This document shows, piece after piece, positions 8,295 to 17,500 of a stretch of DNA of 64,000 nt. The stretch's first letter is position 1. Every line of letters begins with the position of its first letter. The DNA is from Chitinophaga deserti. Lineage in GTDB: Bacteria; Bacteroidota; Bacteroidia; Chitinophagales; Chitinophagaceae. The translations under genes were made by a program, and so were the position numbers. Below the pieces are notes generated by a model. It was not told the DNA's origin, ran no database searches, and was given only the letters and a program-made list of their open reading frames with translations. The stretch is from contig NZ_QFFK01000006.1 in the NCBI RefSeq assembly GCF_003149455.1, forward strand, positions 124,001-188,000, in the 5' to 3' direction.

Positions 8295-9299
8295 GTGAAA
8301 ACACAACATCTCCGGCAGGACAATACCTGTCTCAATTGCGGGCACCAAGTGCCGGACCGTTTCTGCAGCCATTGCGGCCAGGAAAATGTCGATACCAAAG
8401 AATCCTTCGGGCATCTGGTCAGCCATTTCTTCCAGGATATCACCCATTATGATTCCAAGCTGCTCCTTTCACTGAAATACCTCTTTTTCTACCCGGGAAA
8501 GCTCACCAAAGAATATATTTCAGGAAAGCGGATGACCTTCGTGAATCCCATACGCCTGTACGTTTTCACATCATTCGTGTTCTTCCTGCTGATCGGGGTT
8601 GTGAACCATGCGGATAGTCCGTATGAAGTAGGGGCCAAGGACAAAAGCAATGTAAAGTTCGGCAAGATCCGCAAAACGGCAGATCGTATGCTGGATTCTA
8701 TCCGGCTGGGCAAGGTAGATCCTGAAGACACGGCCAGAATGCGGGCCACAGCTGAAAACCTGAAGCTCCTGGCGATGGATACCATTCACAATGCCGCACG
8801 GGTGTACGACTCCATCCAGCAATCCCTGCCGCCTCACCTTCGGGATGACTGGGGCGACCGCAAAGTGACCCTCCGCACGCTTGAGATGCGGGAGAAGTAT
8901 GGAGAGAATATGGAGAATGCGCTGGAAGACAAGATCGCCCACCATTACCCCAAGCTCATGTTCCTCCTTCTGCCGTTTTTTGCTCTGCTGCTGAAATGGT
9001 TCTTCCCAAGGAAGACCTGGGTATACGGGGATCATGCCATCTTCTCCATTCACATTCATACCCTCATCTTCATGCTGGGCATCGTAGCCATGCTGGTCAA
9101 TATGTTCCTGCATTACGACGCATTGTACGCCTGGCTGCTGATACCGATCTATGTATATTTCCTCTTCTCCCTCCGCAATGCCTATGGCGTCACCTTCGGG
9201 AAAGCTTTGCTGAAATCGCTGGGCATATTGCTGGGGTATGTGTTGGGGACAGCCATTGTGGGACTTGTCTTCGTTTTGATTATTTTCGCAATAACATAA
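8295..9299 (+). CDS. DUF3667 membrane protein, copy 2
   Basis: This is a tandem paralogue of the gene just upstream, with the same length (334 residues) and near-identical ends. It keeps the cysteine motif TCLNCGHQVPDRFCSHCGQ, the HFFQDITHYDSKLLL block and the HHYPKLMFLLLPFFALLLKWFF membrane segment. The middle (about residues 95-190) has diverged most. The start is GTG. The same TATATTTA box lies upstream at 8258-8265. Its stop is 16 bases before the enoyl-CoA hydratase start, so it probably leads that operon. The role is unknown; the cysteines suggest metal binding and the rest an integral membrane protein. Confidence 0.85.
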   Translation: MKTQHLRQDNTCLNCGHQVPDRFCSHCGQENVDTKESFGHLVSHFFQDITHYDSKLLLSLKYLFFYPGKLTKEYISGKRMTFVNPIRLYVFTSFVFFLLIGVVNHADSPYEVGAKDKSNVKFGKIRKTADRMLDSIRLGKVDPEDTARMRATAENLKLLAMDTIHNAARVYDSIQQSLPPHLRDDWGDRKVTLRTLEMREKYGENMENALEDKIAHHYPKLMFLLLPFFALLLKWFFPRKTWVYGDHAIFSIHIHTLIFMLGIVAMLVNMFLHYDALYAWLLIPIYVYFLFSLRNAYGVTFGKALLKSLGILLGYVLGTAIVGLVFVLIIFAIT

Positions 9300-9315
9300 T
9301 CAAAATCATACACCA

Positions 9316-10095
9316 ATGACCCCCGAATTTATTATCGTATCGCCGCAGGCCCGGCCCCATATCGCACACGTACAGTTAAACCGGCCCAAAGAGCTCAATG
9401 CCCTTAACCTCCAGCTCATGCAGGAATTGAGGGATGCCCTCCAGCAGCTGGATGCCGACGACAGTGTGCGCTGCATCGTTCTCAGCGGTAACGACAAAGC
9501 CTTTGCCGCCGGGGCCGATATCAAGCAGATGGCGGGCCGCACGGCAGTAGATATGTATAATATCGACCAGTTCACGATCTGGGACGGTATCAAAAAGATC
9601 CGCAAACCCATCATTGCTGCAGTCAGCGGCTTTGCACTTGGCGGTGGTTGCGAACTGGCCATGCTCTGTGATATGATCGTTGCCAGTGAAACTGCTAAAT
9701 TCGGACAGCCGGAGATTAAGATCGGCGTAATGCCCGGCGCAGGCGGTACACAGCGCCTTACCCGTGCCGTAGGCAAAGCGCTCGCCATGGAAATGGTATT
9801 GACAGGCAGATTCATCTCCGCGGAAGAAGCCCTCGCAGCAGGCCTTATCAACCGCATAGCGCCGGTAGAATTATTCCTGGAAGAAGCCTTCCGCCTCGCG
9901 GATGGAATAGCGCAGCAAAGCCCACTGGCAGTGAAAATGGCAAAGGAATCCGTACTCCGCGCATTCGACAGCACCCTGGAAGAAGGGCTGCATTTTGAAA
10001 GAAAGAATTTTTACCTCCTCTTCGCCTCAGACGATCAGAAGGAAGGGATGCAGGCTTTTATGGAAAAGAGAGCCCCCGTCTTTACCGGTAAGTAA
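9316..10095 (+). CDS. Enoyl-CoA hydratase (crotonase family)
   Basis: A 259-residue crotonase. The oxyanion-hole segment FAAGADIKQM, the GGGCELAMLCDM helix with the first catalytic Glu, and GQPEIKIGVMPGAGGTQRL with the second catalytic Glu are all present. It should therefore be a true hydratase acting on trans-2-enoyl-CoA in beta-oxidation or a related pathway. The C-terminal MAKESVLRAFDSTLEEGLHFERKNF helix is also typical. It is in the same transcription unit as the DUF3667 pair and carbonic anhydrase (gaps 16 and 20 bp); this mixture gives no clear pathway. Substrate chain length cannot be told. Confidence 0.93.
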   Translation: MTPEFIIVSPQARPHIAHVQLNRPKELNALNLQLMQELRDALQQLDADDSVRCIVLSGNDKAFAAGADIKQMAGRTAVDMYNIDQFTIWDGIKKIRKPIIAAVSGFALGGGCELAMLCDMIVASETAKFGQPEIKIGVMPGAGGTQRLTRAVGKALAMEMVLTGRFISAEEALAAGLINRIAPVELFLEEAFRLADGIAQQSPLAVKMAKESVLRAFDSTLEEGLHFERKNFYLLFASDDQKEGMQAFMEKRAPVFTGK

Positions 10096-10115
10096 CCATA
10101 TAAAAACAAACGAGT

Positions 10116-10745
10116 ATGCAAGTTTTTGAGCAATTACTGCAAAACAACAGGGAATGGGCTGCGAACATGGTGCAGCAGGATAAGGACTTCTTCCACCGCC
10201 TGCAGGATCAGCAAGCCCCTAAGTTCCTCTGGATCGGTTGTTCCGACAGCCGCGTGCCTGCAGACAGAATCACCAATACCGAACCGGGTGAGATCTTCGT
10301 GCACCGCAACGTTGCTAACATGGTGGTGCATACCGATATGAACCTCCTCACAGTACTCGAATATGCCGTGAAGGTTCTCGAAGTGGAGCATATCCTCGTG
10401 GTAGGGCACTATGGCTGTGGTGGTGTGAAAGCTGCCATGGGCAACCAAAACCTGGGTATTATCAACCCCTGGCTCAAGCATATTAAGGACGTATACCGTT
10501 TTCATAAAGAGGAAGTAGATGCTCTGGAAACTTTCGACCAGCAGGTAGACCGCCTCATAGAACTGAACGTAAAGGAACAGGTGATGAACCTCGCTAAAAC
10601 CATCACCGTCCAGGAGGCCTGGCACAAGCATAAAAGACCCTGCCTGCACGGCTGGGTGTATGGTTTGAAAGATGGCCTCATCAACCCCGTATTCGACATG
10701 GAGCCCGGCACCCACATCGATCCGTTGTATGAATATAACATGTAA
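10116..10745 (+). CDS. Beta-class carbonic anhydrase
   Basis: A 209-residue beta-carbonic anhydrase that interconverts carbon dioxide and bicarbonate in the cytosol. The zinc ligands are visible: Cys42 in GCSDSR, His98 and Cys101 in GHYGCGG. Asp44 and Arg46 form the conserved dyad. The length and the C-terminal LHGWVYGLKDG strand match the bacterial/plant-type enzyme. Bicarbonate from this enzyme would feed carboxylases such as acetyl-CoA carboxylase. It sits 20 bp after the hydratase and 11 bp before the next gene. Confidence 0.95.
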   Translation: MQVFEQLLQNNREWAANMVQQDKDFFHRLQDQQAPKFLWIGCSDSRVPADRITNTEPGEIFVHRNVANMVVHTDMNLLTVLEYAVKVLEVEHILVVGHYGCGGVKAAMGNQNLGIINPWLKHIKDVYRFHKEEVDALETFDQQVDRLIELNVKEQVMNLAKTITVQEAWHKHKRPCLHGWVYGLKDGLINPVFDMEPGTHIDPLYEYNM

Positions 10746-10756
10746 ACCGGTGCTAT

Positions 10757-11272
10757 ATGAAATATGCTATCCTCGCAGTATTGGCGTTAGCCGTTGCCTG
10801 TCAGCCTAAAGCTGCCGGCACTACGGAGAAAACGGTGCCTGATTCACTTGTCATGACTCCGACAGACACTATGATCACTATCACCGACACCGCCGTAACA
10901 CCTGCATTGGTAGAGTCCTGGAAAACCTTTGAGCAGTATAATGGCAAATACGCCTCGGATGTGAAGCTCCTGCAGCAACAGCCCCTGAAAGATCGGCTGA
11001 AAGCCATGCTGGGAACAGAAGAGAAAGACTTTACCACGCGTTATGGCACCATGCCGCCCATTGAAGTAGATAACGGTATCCTGTTCAACGAAGGCTGTAA
11101 ACCGCATAATTGCTCCATCGAAGAAGCGGCCATTGCCATCGACATGAATAAGGATGTGATCTATATAGGCATCGCACGGAACAAGGTCGTAAAACTATAT
11201 GGAGAAAAGGGAGACTCCGCCTATCCCGAAAAGCTCCTGCAATGGATGATGAAATTCGAAACACCAGAATAG
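10757..11272 (+). CDS. Ivy-like lysozyme-inhibitor family lipoprotein
   Basis: This 171-residue protein has a lipoprotein signal (LALAVAC, acylated Cys15) and a threonine-rich linker. The folded domain has CKPHNC at residues 114-119. This closely matches the CKPHDC loop that plugs the active site of lysozyme in the Ivy family. As in Ivy, it is preceded by a short strand pair (MPPIEVDNGILFNEG) and followed by AAIAIDMNKDVIYIGI. The match covers the core only; the N-terminal half is not obviously conserved. Inference: a periplasmic lipoprotein that protects peptidoglycan from lysozyme-like enzymes. It is the last gene of its operon, before a strong terminator. Confidence 0.62.
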   Translation: MKYAILAVLALAVACQPKAAGTTEKTVPDSLVMTPTDTMITITDTAVTPALVESWKTFEQYNGKYASDVKLLQQQPLKDRLKAMLGTEEKDFTTRYGTMPPIEVDNGILFNEGCKPHNCSIEEAAIAIDMNKDVIYIGIARNKVVKLYGEKGDSAYPEKLLQWMMKFETPE

Positions 11273-11306
11273 AAAAAGCCCCCCGGATCATCCAGGGGGC
11301 TTTTTT
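11273..11306. terminator. Bidirectional terminator
   Basis: GCCCCC (11278-11283) pairs with GGGGGC (11295-11300), with an inner GGA/TCC, flanked by A5 on the left and T6 on the right. It serves both the operon ending at 11272 and the convergent tex gene. Confidence 0.88.
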
Positions 11307-11323
11307 ATGAGCAGTGTATTTGC

Positions 11324-13582
11324 TTACTTGAATTTGGACTTCAGCGCCAGCAGTTTGGCCTGAAAGTCGTTCAGAGGCTCTTCCTTCGCAGGTTTGCGCT
11401 CTTTACGCTGTCCACCGCCGCCATGGCCGCCACCGTTATTGTTACCAGCCTGGGGCGCGTTATCTTTCATGGACAGGGAAATGCGTTTGCGCGCAATATC
11501 TATCTCCAGTACCGTTACCGTTACTTTCTGGTTGAGCTTCACCGCTTCGTTGGGGTTGCTGATGAATTTGTTGCTCAGGTGAGAGATATGTACGAGGCCA
11601 TCCTGTTTTACGCCGATGTCTACGAATGCACCGAAGGCGGTGATGTTGGTTACCACACCGGGGAGCACCATACCGGGCTTCACATCGTCCATGGATTTGA
11701 TGCCTTCCGCATATTCGAAGATAGCGATCTCATCGCGCGGGTCGCGGCTGGGCTTGGCCAGTTCCTTCAGAATGTCTTCCAGGGTTACCTGTCCAACTTC
11801 TTCGGTAATGAAATCCTTGATATTGATTTGCTTGCGCAGATCGTTTTTACCCATCAGTTCTTCCACGCTGCATTGCTGTTTGGCCGCGATGGCTTCTACC
11901 AGTTTATACCGCTCGGGGTGAACGGCTGAGTTATCCAGCGGGTTATCACCATGTTCGATACGGAGGAAGCCTGCGCACTGTTCGAAAGCTTTATCACCGA
12001 GGCGGGAAACCTTCTTCAGCTCCTGGCGGTTTTTAAACGCACCGTTTTCTTTGCGGTATTTCACGATGTTCTCAGCTAGAGAAGGGCCGAGGCCGGAGAT
12101 ATATGCCAGCAGGTGTTTGGAAGCAGTGTTGAGGTTAACGCCTACGTTGTTCACGCAGCTAACCACCACACGGTCGAGGCTCTGTTTGAGGTGGCTCTGG
12201 TTCACATCGTGCTGGTACTGGCCTACGCCGATGGCTTTAGGATCGATCTTCACCAGTTCGGCGAGGGGATCGATGAGCCTGCGGCCGATGGATACGGCAC
12301 CACGAACGGTAACGTCGTGGTCGGGGAACTCTTCACGGGCAACTTCGGAAGCGGAATACACAGAAGCGCCGCTTTCGTTAACCATGAATACATTCACTTT
12401 CTTTTCGAAGTCGAGCTTTTTAATGAACTCTTCCGTTTCGCGACCTGCGGTACCATTACCTACGGCGATGGCGGCAGCGTCATATTTCTTCACCCAGCTT
12501 TTAAGCAGTTGCTCAGCATCCTGTGCTTTGTAGTTCTTTTCGAGGGGGAACATCACGTCGTATGCCAGGAGGTTACCCTGGTTGTCGAGCGCTACGGTTT
12601 TACAGCCGGTACGGTATCCGGGGTCTACGGCAATCACGGCTTTTGGGCCCAGGGGAGCGGCGAGGAGCAGCTGCCGGAGATTCTCAGCGAATACTTCAAT
12701 GGCTTCGGTATCGGCTTTATCCTTTGCAGAGGAGCGCGATTCGTTCTCGAGGGAAGGGCGGAGGAGGCGCTTGTACGCATCATCTGCAGCTTTAGCCACC
12801 TGCTGACTGGCAGGACCGGTACCGGTTACGAATTGCCTGTGAACGATCTCTTTAGCTTCTTCCTCATCCGGGGCAATGTTACCGAAGAGGATGCCTTCCG
12901 CTTCTGCACGGAGGATGGCCAGTACGCGGTGAGAGGGGATGGAAGTGAGTTCTTCGTTGAAATCGAAGTAGTCTTTATACTTAACGCCATCAGCTTCCTT
13001 GCCTTCGATGACTTTGGAGCTGAACTTGGCGGTATGTGTGAAGAGCTTACGGAGTTTATCGCGCAGCTCTGCGTTTTCGTTGATTCTTTCGGCGATGATG
13101 TCGCGGGCGCCTTTGAGGGCTTCTTCTGAGCTGGCTACCTGTTCGTTGATGAAAGCCTTAGCTGCTTCGTCGATATCACCATCCTGCTGGAGGAGGAGCG
13201 TTTCGGCGAGGGGTTCGAGACCTTTCTCAATGGCCTGGGTGGCGCGGGTCTTGCGCTTGGGCTTGTAGGGGAGGTAGATATCTTCCAGCTCGGCGAGTAC
13301 CCAGGTGGAGTTGATCTTCTCTTCCAGCTCAGGCGTCAGTTTACCCAGCTCGGTAATGGTTTTGATTATGGTGGCGCGGCGGTCATCTACTTCCTGGTAG
13401 CGCTTGCCCATATCCTCTACCTTCCCGATCTGCACCTCGTCCAGGCTCCCGGTCTGTTCTTTCCGGTAACGGCTGATAAAGGGAACGGTGGAGCCTTCGG
13501 CCAACAGGCGCATGGTATTCTCAGCCTGCCCCATCGAAATGTTCAGTTCGGCAGAAATGAGCGCCACGTGTTTCGGATTCAT
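11324..13582 (-). CDS. tex: Tex-family transcription accessory protein
   Basis: A 752-residue Tex protein, an RNA- and DNA-binding factor thought to act on transcription elongation and ribosome-associated RNA. The helical Tex N-terminal domain starts at the ATG. The YqgF/RNase H-like domain begins near VIAVDPGYRTGC (316-327). A double helix-hairpin-helix follows (LLAYISGLGPSLAENIVKYR), and an S1 domain lies at about 635-706 (VTNITAFGAFVDIG ... GLVHIS). The last 45 residues are glycine- and lysine-rich. The length equals the family norm. It is convergent with the upstream operon and has its own promoter at 13614-13644. Confidence 0.95.
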   Translation of the reverse strand: MNPKHVALISAELNISMGQAENTMRLLAEGSTVPFISRYRKEQTGSLDEVQIGKVEDMGKRYQEVDDRRATIIKTITELGKLTPELEEKINSTWVLAELEDIYLPYKPKRKTRATQAIEKGLEPLAETLLLQQDGDIDEAAKAFINEQVASSEEALKGARDIIAERINENAELRDKLRKLFTHTAKFSSKVIEGKEADGVKYKDYFDFNEELTSIPSHRVLAILRAEAEGILFGNIAPDEEEAKEIVHRQFVTGTGPASQQVAKAADDAYKRLLRPSLENESRSSAKDKADTEAIEVFAENLRQLLLAAPLGPKAVIAVDPGYRTGCKTVALDNQGNLLAYDVMFPLEKNYKAQDAEQLLKSWVKKYDAAAIAVGNGTAGRETEEFIKKLDFEKKVNVFMVNESGASVYSASEVAREEFPDHDVTVRGAVSIGRRLIDPLAELVKIDPKAIGVGQYQHDVNQSHLKQSLDRVVVSCVNNVGVNLNTASKHLLAYISGLGPSLAENIVKYRKENGAFKNRQELKKVSRLGDKAFEQCAGFLRIEHGDNPLDNSAVHPERYKLVEAIAAKQQCSVEELMGKNDLRKQINIKDFITEEVGQVTLEDILKELAKPSRDPRDEIAIFEYAEGIKSMDDVKPGMVLPGVVTNITAFGAFVDIGVKQDGLVHISHLSNKFISNPNEAVKLNQKVTVTVLEIDIARKRISLSMKDNAPQAGNNNGGGHGGGGQRKERKPAKEEPLNDFQAKLLALKSKFK

Positions 13583-13613
13583 ATCAATTCGTTTTGTGAT
13601 TTTTCTAAGGCCG

Positions 13614-13644
13614 CAAATCTAAAGAAATTGCCTGTGCAACCAAG
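13614..13644 (-). promoter_or_regulatory. Promoter of tex
   Basis: On the minus strand CTTG (complement of 13641-13644) is followed after 19 bases by TAGATTTG (complement of 13614-13621), a close match to the -33/-7 consensus. It is about 31 bases upstream of the tex ATG. Confidence 0.65.
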
Positions 13645-13741
13645 AAAAAGAAATTAACACCACCCAGCCCCTCCACCCCCCAAATCCTTATTTTCCATTA
13701 TTTTTCCGTTTCTTAGCAGCGGAACATTCACATTTATTGTT

Positions 13742-14506
13742 ATGCAGCCGGACCAAGCTTTTAACAGATTATTGCAGATAATGGACGACCTGCGGGAGAA
13801 ATGCCCCTGGGACAGGAAGCAAACCATGCTCACTTTACGCCAGCTTTCCATCGAGGAACTGTACGAACTGGCAGATGCTATTACCGACGAAGACTATAAA
13901 GGTATTAAGGAAGAGCTGGGCGACCTGCTCCTCCATATCGTGTTCTATGCCAAAATAGGTTCCGAAAAACAGCAATTCAATATAACCGACGTTATCAATG
14001 GTGTTTGTGAGAAGCTGATTTCCCGCCATCCCCATATATATGGAGATGTGAAGGTGGAAAATGAGGATGAAGTGAAGCAGAACTGGGAAAAGCTGAAGAT
14101 GAAGGAAGGGAAGGAATCCGTTCTCAGCGGGGTACCCCGTTCCCTGCCTGCCCTCGTAAAAGCCATGCGCCTGCAGGACAAAGCCCGGCAGGTAGGCTTT
14201 GAATGGGAGAACCGTGAGCAGGTATGGGCCAAAGTGGAAGAGGAAACTGCAGAACTGAAGGAAACACTGGAAGAAAATAACCAGGACCGTATTGAAGCCG
14301 AGTTTGGCGATCTGATGTTCGCCCTCGTTAATTACAGCCGCTTCCTGGGAGTAGATGCGGAAAACGCGCTGGAGCGTACCAACAAGAAATTCATTGCCCG
14401 CTTCCGTAAAATGGAAGAAATGGCCGGATCACAAGGCCGTAAGCTCACCGATATGGACCTGGCCGAAATGGACGGACTGTGGAATAAAATCAAGGAAGGC
14501 GAATAA
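13742..14506 (+). CDS. mazG: Nucleoside triphosphate pyrophosphohydrolase MazG
   Basis: A 254-residue MazG that hydrolyses NTPs and dNTPs to the monophosphate and pyrophosphate. Two MazG domains can be seen. The first has the metal motif SIEELYELADAI ... KEELGDLLLHIVF (about 37-70). The second has VEEETAELKETL ... EAEFGDLMFALVN (about 165-200). The length and tandem layout match the E. coli type enzyme. It removes abnormal nucleotides and can lower ppGpp. The gene ends 5 bp before the kinase gene. A TATTTTTC box at 13699-13706 may be its -7 element. Confidence 0.93.
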   Translation: MQPDQAFNRLLQIMDDLREKCPWDRKQTMLTLRQLSIEELYELADAITDEDYKGIKEELGDLLLHIVFYAKIGSEKQQFNITDVINGVCEKLISRHPHIYGDVKVENEDEVKQNWEKLKMKEGKESVLSGVPRSLPALVKAMRLQDKARQVGFEWENREQVWAKVEEETAELKETLEENNQDRIEAEFGDLMFALVNYSRFLGVDAENALERTNKKFIARFRKMEEMAGSQGRKLTDMDLAEMDGLWNKIKEGE

Positions 14507-14511
14507 AAGAT

Positions 14512-17500
14512 ATGCTGGATACCAAGGAAATACGGCTCTTCTTTCTGCGGAACGGCTACCTGCTCATCATTGCAGCCTGGCTGTTCACGTTCTCGTTCCT
14601 GTTCAATAACTACTGGAGCTACTATTCTTCCCCCCATGGTGTACAACGCAGCCTGGAAAGTGACGTTCACAGCCGGGAGACCGACTTCCGGGAGCTGGCA
14701 TCCGACACGGCGGTTGTTAATAGTCTTTTCCGCGGCGATTACAGCCGTGAAACCCTCGAAGCCACCTACAGCGAAAGCTACCATGTATTTGCCTACGATT
14801 CTACTGATGCAGGGATGCGCCTGCGATTCTGGAGCACCAATACCGTGGAGCCTCCCGCACCGGATGGCGCCCGGGAAGGCACGGGCTTCCGGAAAATGGC
14901 CAATGGCTGGTATGTAATCATCAACCACCGCGCGGCACCGGGCAGATGGCTGGTAGGGCTGCTGCCGGTTAAAGAAGAATTTGCCATCAATAACGATTAC
15001 CTCGGCTCCGCTTTCTATGGCCGTCCCGCCATCGGGCCGGAATATACCATACAGCCCAAAGCACCGGGCCTTCCGGTACTGGATACCCATAAGCAGATAC
15101 TGTTCTTCCTCCATTACGACCCTGCCAAGTCAGACGCAGCTCCCAGCCTGGCCAGTGTGATATTGCTCCTGCTGGGTGTTATATGCGTTTTCATCTTTAT
15201 CAACCTGTTTGCCACCCTGATGGCCAAAAAGCTCACGCCTATCTGGGGGTTCCTCTTCCTGTTTGCCGTGATCCTGCTGTTCAGGGTACTCACATATTTA
15301 TATCCTTTCCCCATAGACCTGGGCACGCTCAACCTGTTTCAGCCAACGATCTATGCGAAAGACGATGTGTTTAAATCACTGGGCGACCTTTCCCTCAACG
15401 TATTGCTCACCTTCTGGCTGATACTTTTCTTCCGCCAGCAGGTGCGTACCATCCACCCGCCCGTGCTCCGCAAGAAATGGCAGGGCTGGCTTATTATAGC
15501 AGCGGCTGGGCTGGGTATGTTCATCGCCGGGCAGTTCCTGCTCGATCTCATCCGGAGCCTTGTAATCGACTCCAAGATATCGTACGACGTAACGAACTTC
15601 TTTTCCCTGAACGAGTACAGCGTGATCGGGAGTATCAGTCTTGGTTTCATCGCTATCAGCTTCCTTTTCTTTTCCCAGATCGTCAATTACCTGCTCAACC
15701 AGCTTACTGATTTTCAATATAAAACCAAATACACTTCGCTGGCTCTCGTAGGGCTTGTATGGCTGGCCTTCCGCTTTAACCTGCCCGATTTCAGTGCCTC
15801 CGTGGTGCTGATGGTATGGCTGCTGGTGTATGTGGCTATCCTCGACTGGCTCGAAACCCGCTTCAGTAATAATTCCGCATCCCTGCCATTTATTATGTGG
15901 ATGCTGATGATGACACTTACCACGGCGGCGGTGCTGGTATATTACAACAACCAGAAAGAGCTGAGCACCCGTATGCGGGTAGCGGAGAACCTCTCCAAGC
16001 AGCGCGACCCCTACCTCGAAACACTGCTCAATGATGTAGGTGACCGCCTTGGCGAGGATGCCGAAGCACGCCGCTTCTTCCTGCAGCCCTCGCGCGACGG
16101 GCGCCGCACATTAGATGCAACACTTCGTGAAAAATACTTTGCCCGCTACCTGAGCCGCTTCAATGTACTGTTCTATACCTACGATGCTGAAGGCGAAATG
16201 CTTTACAACAACGAAGGCGTGCCGTTCAATGATCTGCAGAACCGTATCATGGGCAATACGCTTTCTCATGTGCTGGGCGAAGATCTCTACTACGACGAGC
16301 GCAGCTTCCGCGATTACAGTTATATCGGTAAGAAAGAGTATTTCGGTACCGAAGGCGCCCCTGCCGGCTACCTATTCTTTGAAGTAAGATCAGAACCGGA
16401 AATTGCACAGCCCGACAGGCTGTACCCTGAACTGCTTATCGACGGTAACCGCCTCGACGGACAGGAGAATACCGATCAGTATTCCTGGGCGGTGTATGAT
16501 AAGGGCGTGCTGGTGACCAATAGCGGAAACTATTCTTTCAAAACACGACTTGGAGCGGCAGAAATGCCCCTGGCAGATGTAGTGTATGAAGATGATTACG
16601 ACCACTCACTGTTATATTACAGGGCCTCGAAAGATAAGCTGGTGCTGGTGGCGAAGAAAACAAGGAACTTCCTGGAGTTCATCACCCTCTTCGCGTACAT
16701 GTTCTGCCTTTTCCTGCTTATTATAGCTATATACAGTCTGGTAGACCTGCTGGTGAAAGCACGCCTCCAGATGTCGAATATGCGGACCTTGCTGAACCTG
16801 AGTATCCGTACGAAGGTGCAGACAACAATTCTCTCCGCAGTTGTGTTCTCTTTCCTTGCATTGGGCCTTGCCACCATCCTGTTCTTCATTAACCGCTACC
16901 GCGCTGAGAATGCGCAGAAGCTGAGTGAAACGGTGCAAAGCATCGGGAAGGATATGGAGGAAGTGTTTTACACCCACCGCCAGTTCGATGAAATGGGGAT
17001 GATCTATGATTCGATCTTTTCTTCACGGCTGTCTGCCGCGGTAGGCGATATTGCAAGAGAGCATAATGTGGACATCAATATTTATGATACCGAAGGCCGG
17101 CTGCAGCTGACTACGCAGCCGCTGATGATAGAGAAAGGATTATTATCTCCCGGAATCAATCCCATGGCGCTGTACCAGCTGTCGCAGCGCAGCCGTATCC
17201 AGTTTATTCAGGAAGAGAAAATCGGGCGGATGAGTTATATCAGCAGTTACGTACCTATGCGGAGCCAGGGCGAAGTATTTGCATTCCTGAATGTGCCTTA
17301 CTTCGCAACGGAAAACGAATTGCGGCAGCAGATCTCCACTTTCCTGGTGGCCCTTATTACTATCAACGCGTTTATTTTCCTGCTGGCGGGTTTGCTGGTG
17401 TTGCTGATATCCAATACCATCACCAAATCCTTCTCCCTGATTACGGAGAAGCTGCGGAGTGTGAACCTGGGGCAGCATAATGAGGCCATCCGCTGGGATA

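Noticed and set aside
12113..13129. 338-codon open frame on the plus strand opposite tex
   Set aside because: It is the complement of conserved Tex motifs and shows no signal or domain of its own.
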